Shown here piece by piece: positions 57,492-64,000 of a stretch of 64,000 nt of DNA. Source of the stretch: Vitellaria paradoxa (lineage: Eukaryota > Streptophyta > Magnoliopsida > Ericales > Sapotaceae). The DNA is taken from positions 11,383,223-11,447,222 of the forward strand of contig CM034241.1 of assembly GCA_019916065.1 (NCBI GenBank), read 5' to 3'. The notes below the pieces were generated by a model. The model saw only the letters and a list, made by a program, of their open reading frames with translations. It did no database searches and was not told the DNA's origin. The position numbers were made by a program, and so were the translations under genes. Numbering within the stretch: position 1 is the first letter of the stretch; each line of letters opens with the position of its first letter.

Positions 57492-57832
57492 GGTGACATT
57501 TAGTTTATTTTTCTATTTTTTATTTTTTATTTTTGTTTTTCTATTTTTTATTTTGAGTTTATTTTGCATTTTGCATCTTTGAAAATAAAGAAAATAGCTC
57601 AAAACGTATTTAGCCACTTGTGTTTTCAAAATTTATTTTAAAAAAACAAAAAATTAGTTTGTACATAAAATGAAAAACGGTAAAAAGTTGTTTTAAGTAT
57701 TTTTAATCCAAAATAAGAAAAATTTAAAAATAAGAAAAAGAAAATATTTTCTATTTTCCTTATTTTAAGACTTTTAAAACAAAAAACACAAAACAAAAAC
57801 AACAAGTAAAAAAAAGCAAACCAAATGCCATC
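57492..57832. mobile_element. Tourist-like MITE
   Basis: 341 bp, ends GGTGACATTTAGTTTAT and, inverted, GATGGCATTTGGTTTGC, flanked by TCA on both sides (57489-57491, 57833-57835). Same family as 33378-33702 and 62286-62598. Confidence 0.78.
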
Positions 57833-58985
57833 TCAGTAATTTTAACACTTTTATATTTAAAATATAAATTTTCATATGTATAACAAAAAATACAGTAATA
57901 TACTTAAATAAACAAATTCAAAGAAAATAAATACATTAATATAAATAAATTAATGACTACTTGAGTCCAATCCCTTAATATAGAAGCATATTTTACCAAT
58001 AATATGTAATTACTAGTTTTTGCTCATACCTGAAGGTTCAAAAATAAATAAATTTGAAAAACTAGAATTAAAATAAAAATTTATAAATCTGCAATAACAG
58101 ATAAACTTGTTTAAAAAAAACTTATTTAATAAAAATCATTAATCAAGAAAGTTAATAGGTTATAAATGTTGTTTTAATCTAAACATGACCTAACAATGAA
58201 AAAAAAAATAATGCATTAATCAATTAAATTGGCCAAGTCTTAACCTGTTTGAAAAAAAAATAAAAAAAAACTACCAATCAAATTAGATTATGAGAATACA
58301 TATCGCCTTTACTCAAACACACATTGACCAAATCAAGATTACATAAAAAGAAAGTATCGAATATGGCCAAGTAGTTTTTTTTTTTTTTTTCATTTCACTG
58401 CATGTACATAAATAGTTCACAAATAGTTCATGATACAAAAATACAACACTTATATGACTAGTTTTTAGAGGCTTTACAAAAATAACACAAGTAGAAAACT
58501 AATTACAAAATGTGGAACTTACGTATTATCTTTTCTTTGCAAAAAGAGTTACAAACCTAAGTTAGCAGCTGCGTATACTTTACAAAATATCTTTCTAATA
58601 ATGTTTTACAAAAAGGCTTTACAAAAATATGTATGCTTTACAAAATTTGTGCCTTCAATCATATTCTTCCCAAGAAGTCACAAAATGGCTCTAAATTTCT
58701 TCCTCTAAATTTCTTCCACATCAGTTTTTGAAATGTCCACGTATTAAGTTCAATGCACTTTCTCTATTTTGGAGAATGAAGAACAATATATTTGATTGAA
58801 AAATACAACTATTAGTATATTATAGATATTAAACAAACACATGAATTAAAGTAGTGTGGGATTGAAAGGTACCTTATTTCTGTTCCGTTGATGCATTATA
58901 GTCTTATTAATTCTCTTAAACTCCATTGCTTTTTCAAACCAACCCCGAAAATGTTTATCATACATGGATTAGTTTTTGTGAGAAA
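57833..58985. other. AT-rich intergenic DNA without recognised gene
   Basis: A T-run lies near 58376-58390, and TTTACAAAA words recur at about 58470-58640. No coding homology recognised. Confidence 0.5.
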
Positions 58986-58991
58986 AATATG

Positions 58992-59490
58992 TCACAAATA
59001 GAAGAGTGTGTAAATTATGTGTATCATTGATGCATCTGTGGTTTTGATTAATGCAAAACTATATAACAAAATCTCGAGATATACAATATTTGTAGTGGAA
59101 TCTATCTTGTCTTTAAGCAAAAGGACAATTATACGATCAAAAGATGTGCATCTAGATAAGATAACATATAATTGTCCATGACTAAACGCCGGCATGTTCA
59201 AACTAACAAACTTTACAGATTGTCCTTGTGATATATTAATAGTTAGAGCATATGCCAATTGAATTGGAAATTGACGTCTTATTAGTTGGAAAAGAAATTC
59301 TAATGATGAAGAGGTCAAAGATTTTTTGGGTTGAAAGCTAAATTGCCGAACTTTTCTCCAGTTAAAATCAAAACTTCGATTATATGAGTGTCACACCTCA
59401 TAACCATCATTCTTGTGCCATTGCAAAGCCTAGCCTTAGGTGCAATATTCCTTAACAGCATTATTGGACAACCTAAGTTCGCACAAAAAA
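58992..59490 (-). pseudogene. Helitron helicase (RepHel, Pif1-like) C-terminal relic
   Basis: Minus-strand translation gives [43 protein letters not shown] and NIVYLEIL. These match the end of the Pif1-type helicase of plant Helitrons (usual TINKSQGQ and HGQLYVALSR). Upstream, at 59330-59490, another frame reads [21 protein letters not shown], the preceding conserved block. So a frame break separates the two parts. The rest of the element is not visible. Confidence 0.8.
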
Positions 59491-59831
59491 ATAAGTTAAC
59501 ACATTTAACACGCTTAAATAAATATAATTAACTGAGTTTATGTATTTTTCGTATTAGTTAAATATTTTTTGGATTAACATGTTGAACGGATTAATCTTTT
59601 ACACGATATGAATATTAAATGGATTATTCATATTATATTGTATTACCTGTAAAATAAACAAGTTATGTTAATGTTATATACTTTAATACAAGTAATTAAT
59701 TAATTATGTCGTATGTGAATTGATCTAAACAATTGAATACATGAGGTTAATATGTCGCTCCAAGGTGAGAGTGTGCTTAATAAGAGGTGCATGTGAAGCT
59801 AACCTTAATTCCGTTGCAGACTCGTATATGG

Positions 59832-61648
59832 TGCTACTACAATAATTGATAAAGATCACACTGAAAAATTCATAAAGATCACGGTTTTAAAAAAAGCATG
59901 ATAAAGATTTGTAAGTTAAATTTTTTATCTCAGTCTAATTAAAAAACGAAGATAAAAAGTTATTTTTAATACTTTTTACCTCACTTTTGTTGAAACCGTG
60001 ATTGTATTTAAAACGAGATAAAAAATCAGTAAAAATCATCTCTAAAAAAACTAAGATAATAGATCAGTGGAAACTATCTTTAGAAAAAATCAAGATAAAA
60101 GATTAGTGGAAATATTTTTAGAAAAAACTGAGATCAAAAAGTGAGAAAAATTATATCTTAAAAAAGCGAGATAATTAAAAAAAATGAGAGACAATATTGT
60201 TATTTTTTCTCTGTATCTCTCTCAAACAATTTTATTTATCACTTTATATGATTTAAATTAGATTTCATAAATTTTATTGTAACATTTATTTATTAATTTT
60301 AATTAATTGAACATGCTATAAAAACTACAATCATAGATCAATAAACAAAAATATTTTTAAATTAATGTTAAAATTAAATTTACCAAATCAAATTTAAATG
60401 ACGCTAAATGTATAATCATTATTTTTTTCAGTAAATATATGGGAGTAGTCTTCATAATTTGTATGACTTATAATGAAGTAAATATTAAATACTTAATATC
60501 TAATAAACATTTAGTGTATCTTTAATATTAATTATATTAAAAGTAACATTATTTTATATTTTGTTGGAAGTGATAAAAATTTAGAAATAAAAATAATAAA
60601 AAATTTTCTTTTTTTTTCTTTTTTAGAACTAATTTTTGAATATAATCGTTGAAAATATTTTTTGTATTACAAATCAATTTTTAAAATAGTTTTCAAAAAT
60701 TTTTTTTTCAACAATAGTTTTCTAAAACTAAAATAAACACGACCTAATTACTTTTAAAAATATAATATAGAATGAAAAAAATATATATTATAAATAATGA
60801 GTCATGATTAAATATATGCTATATACAAAGATTAAAGGAAAATAAGAAAAAGAATTAAAATCATTTTTAATTAAATATGATAGATATTCATAAATTATTT
60901 ATTAAGTATTCGCATGGTATTATATATTGGTTATGATTTCAAATAATTGCAAAAAGTTAAAATAATTAAATAGAAGTAAATTTTTTATCATTTTTTGCGA
61001 CTAGGTGATCAGGAAAAGTGTAACTTTTAGCTACTAATTGGTTGACAAAAGTCATGATAAATTATTGTAAAAAACTTAAAATAATTAAATTAAAATAATA
61101 TAATTTTATTACTTTTTTTAGTAACCCCAGAAGTGATAAAAAATTATTTTTATATATTAATATGTAAAATGTATATATAAATGATAGTTTGGACTAACAG
61201 TTAACTATACTAACTTTCAGAGGAATGACACGAGTTCGATTCTCAACAGAAACAAAAAAATATCAAATATATAATGTTACTCTAATGACAAGGTGCCAAA
61301 CAGTGCTACGATGACATGATAGGAGGTTGCCATGTAGATTTTTATTATTTTAAAAATTAATCCATTTTTTCAGCGTGATTATTTTTCTATATTTAATCAC
61401 AATTTTTCAAAAAAGGTGAGATCAAAATTCATAAAAGATCACAAGAGATTTCTATTAATCTCAGTTTTTACCATTAAAGATTACGGTTTTAGTATATGAT
61501 TGTTATGAATTTTTTATCACGGTTTTAAACTGTAATAAAAAAGAAGTGACTTATAATCTCACCTAGATCAATCACGCTTTTGTGACTGAGATAGAAAGTG
61601 AAACATCACATTTAAAAGCTGTGATATTTATACATTTTTGTAGTAGGT
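59832..61648. mobile_element. Probable non-autonomous CACTA-like element, 1.8 kb
   Basis: Left end TGCTACTACAATAATTG and right end, inverted, ACCTACTACAAAAATG. Both have subterminal repeats of ATCACGGTTTTA/ATCACGCTTTT type in opposite orientations. The right ~335 bp match 44545-44887. Outer bases deviate from CACTA, and no clean 3-bp duplication is seen. No transposase. Confidence 0.5.
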
Positions 61649-62285
61649 AAAGCACTTGAAAGGGATTGGTTGGGACTTAAAAGAGGAAGTAAAGATTCGT
61701 CCTTTCAATTGTTTGCTTCCATATATAGGTGGAAAAATAGATAAGAATAATATATATACACATACATATATAATTTACACCATCATGATCTTACAATCAT
61801 AAAGAGACAAAATAAATAAATCCACTATTTCAATTTATGTAATTATTATGACGATAAATATAACATTCAAAGCTTGCAATTATAACAGGATGAAATGGAT
61901 CATATAAATGCAGAGAAAAAAGCTTAGTTTTTTGGGGGGACTAAAAAGCTAATTATTAAAAATTAATTTTTTTTTCTAAAACAAATAGCTTTTTAATAAT
62001 TATTTTATTTTTTATTTTATTTTTTAACCGATTACTGGGCAATTACTAAAATGCTAACTTTTTTGTGTGTGTTTGAGCATGGAAAAAAAGTTAGTTTTTA
62101 GTAATTACCTTTTTTTGGTTAATTTAAAATTTTTGCCCTTTATGATATAAAAAATTAAAATTTTGGAAAATTAATTTAATTATTTCAAAAAAAACCAAAA
62201 AATTAAGATTAAAAGCTAAAAAATCAACTGTACGATTAAAATTTAAGAAGATAAATTTAATTATTTCAAAAAATTAAAAAATTAA
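61649..62285. other. Intergenic AT-rich DNA
   Basis: Contains AAAGCTAATTATTAAAAA-type words in inverted arrangement (about 61940-62120), perhaps an old MITE. Not resolved. Confidence 0.4.
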
Positions 62286-62598
62286 GGTGCCGTTTGGTTT
62301 ATATTTCTATTTTTTGTTTTCTGTTCATATATTTTATATTTTGAAAATCAGAAAATAAGGAAAAAAATGCATTTGGTTTAAACTTTTTTATTTTCCGTGT
62401 TTTAAGATTTTCCTTATTTTGAGTTTAAAATGCTCAAAATAACTTCTTAACATTTTACATTTTATGTGTAAATTCATTTTCTATTTTCTAAAATAAAATT
62501 TAAAAGCATAAGCGACCAAATCTGTTTTGAGTTATTTTCCTTATTGTAAAAATTACAAAATAAAAAATGAATTCAAAACAAATAAACTAAATGATACC
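62286..62598. mobile_element. Tourist-like MITE
   Basis: 313 bp, ends GGTGCCGTTTGGTTTAT and, inverted, GGTATCATTTAGTTTAT, flanked by TAA (62283-62285, 62599-62601). Third member of the family. Confidence 0.82.
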
Positions 62599-62693
62599 TA
62601 AGTAATCAAGAGTTGAAAAGCTAACTATAGGCTTCTCAAATGGAGCCTAAATGTAACATTCGGATTTTACGGTTATAACAATGTAGACTAACA

Positions 62694-62850
62694 TGGTGTT
62701 TGAAGTTTCGAAAAAGTTTTTAAAAAAAAAATCAAAAGTTAATGTTGCAGTAACATAAAAATGACAAATGACGAAATTTGATTAAAAAAAGTTGAAAACT
62801 TTTAAAATTTTTTAGAATTTTTTGAAAAAATTTGAGGCACTGAACATACC
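62694..62850. mobile_element. Short MITE, GGTGTTTGA-type ends
   Basis: Ends TGGTGTTTGAAGTTTC and, inverted, GGGTATGTTCAGTGCC. The internal AACATAAAAATGACAAATGACGAAATTTG is like the copies at 55.5 and 56.4 kb, so it is probably an internally deleted copy of that family. Confidence 0.4.
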
Positions 62851-62854
62851 CTAA

Positions 62855-63237
62855 CGTTGTGTTTGTTTGAGGTGATTGGATAATGAGTGATAAATAATAC
62901 CATGGATAATAAAAGATGGGATTAATTTTTTATATGGAATTATTTTTTTGGTGTTTTGTTGGTGGGATATAAAGTTGGATAAAAGATGTGATTTGATATG
63001 TGATGTAATAAAAAATAATTTTGAATCTTTAGATCTTGGCGGAAAACAAATCTAGAGATGGGGGATTATTAATCCCACAGCTCCCGTGGGATTTGTTATC
63101 CGGTATTTTGATTCATTCATCATTCAATCCGTGAGGCCCACGGATTACACAAATACTCAAACAAACGCTAGCTTTCGGTGGGGGCCCACGGATGTCTTGT
63201 CCAATCCAATCATTTCATCCTGTGAACAAACGAGGCC
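62855..63237. mobile_element. Tourist-type MITE, 383 bp
   Basis: Ends CGTTGTGTTTGTTTGAGG and, inverted, GGCCTCGTTTGTTCACAGG, flanked by TAA (62852-62854, 63238-63240). GGGATT/AATCCC words form a partial hairpin. Distinct from the GGTGNCATTT family. Confidence 0.65.
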
Positions 63238-63240
63238 TAA

Positions 63241-64000
63241 ATACATTATTATCATCTCAAATTAACCCATATAGTATAGATGACTTTCAAACCTTACAAT
63301 TATAACTAGATGGACTCACTATTGTCCCAAACTTGGATAGATGCAAACAACATGCGATATGGGAAGCATATAATAGAGATGACTTTCAAACGTTACAATT
63401 ATTACCAGATGGACTAGACACGTCACTATTTTCGCAAACTTGTATAAATACAAACAACATGCGGATATAGGAAGCATTGTATGTATAGATTTGAGGAAGT
63501 GACAATGGATATGTAAAGATATGTTGTTCCAATCTATACTAATATATGAATATGTGAGAGACATCATAAGATACTGAAACGTGGCTTTATGGTTAATGTA
63601 AGCTTTGAAGCTCATGCTGTGCGTGGAGGGGGAGGATTTCGTTTGCATTTGGCCTTTGAGATGACTCTATTTGCGAGAGCACCCCCGAGGCCCTGGTGGT
63701 TTTAGTTTAGGTTTTGGAGAGAGATTACGCAGCTTTTTGAAAGGGAGGCCTTCCTTCTTTCTTATTGGAGGTTGTCTAATGGTAGGGGAAAAATTAAAAA
63801 ATATATTATATATTATTTATAAATGTTATTTATTGACTTTTTTAATTTCTAATATGATTTAAGTAAGCTGGAAAAAGACATATAATTTTGGAAAAAATGA
63901 TATTAATTGAGTATAATACCTACTAACTTTATATAAGAAAACTTACAAAAATATATATTACGTAAATAAATTAACTAATACATTTTTATTGACAAATTAA
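63241..64000. other. Window end, no gene recognised
   Basis: A near-duplication is visible: GACTTTCAAACCTTACAATTAT (about 63281) and GACTTTCAAACGTTACAATTAT (about 63380), each followed by a GATGGACT block and then CAACATGCG. Open frames on both strands show no known domain. Confidence 0.4.

Noticed and set aside
63319..63862. Open frames near the window end as genes
   Set aside because: No domain, no start context, and partly built on a local duplication.
1..64000. A second triterpene-pathway gene (P450, glycosyl- or acyltransferase) forming a cluster with the OSC
   Set aside because: None of the remaining reading frames shows such domains; only one host gene is visible in the window.

Overview
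This is a plant nuclear window, most likely from a eudicot. The evidence is low GC, GT-AG introns, Ty1/copia, Ty3/gypsy, LINE, Helitron, hAT, Tourist-like and CACTA-like repeats, and one unmistakable plant triterpene gene. No prokaryotic, organellar or viral genome features are visible, and I see no CRISPR, operon or defence system. The species cannot be named from the sequence.

Almost the whole window is one gene on the minus strand. It encodes an oxidosqualene cyclase (OSC) of the cycloartenol-synthase type, with its start codon at 54706 and its stop at 395. I could place all 18 coding exons by joining splice sites. They total 2268 nt, read without a break as 755 aa, and every junction keeps phase. 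Only 2.3 kb of the 54.3 kb is coding. The protein has the MWCHCR and DCTAE motifs and the QW repeats. At the position of Arabidopsis CAS1 Ile481 it has Val, preceded by Ala instead of Pro, which leaves its product open.

The introns are filled with mobile DNA. Intron 1 (13.3 kb) holds a LINE split by a complete copia element with one open 1400-codon polyprotein (48206-53523). It also holds a minus-strand copia relic with a LINE tail inside it, a hAT-type element with an 8-bp target duplication, and a CACTA-like terminus. Intron 5 (5.6 kb) holds the 3' half of a gypsy element between two LTRs of the same family that point outward. Intron 7 carries a Tourist-like MITE. Intron 12 (6.7 kb) holds a very young copia element (24360-29706) with LTRs identical by eye but two in-frame stops. 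Intron 15 (18.3 kb) holds a copia relic carrying two solo LTRs, an old gypsy element, and a 3'-truncated copia flanked by 20-bp direct repeats. Intron 16 holds a 1.17-kb TRIM-like element that begins 11 bp past an exon.

Upstream of the gene (54.7-64 kb) lie a short promoter region with local duplications and then about 8 kb of AT-rich repeat DNA: several MITEs, a Helitron helicase relic and a probable CACTA derivative. No second host gene is visible there. Boundaries, target duplications and similarities were all judged by eye; no alignment or database search was run.
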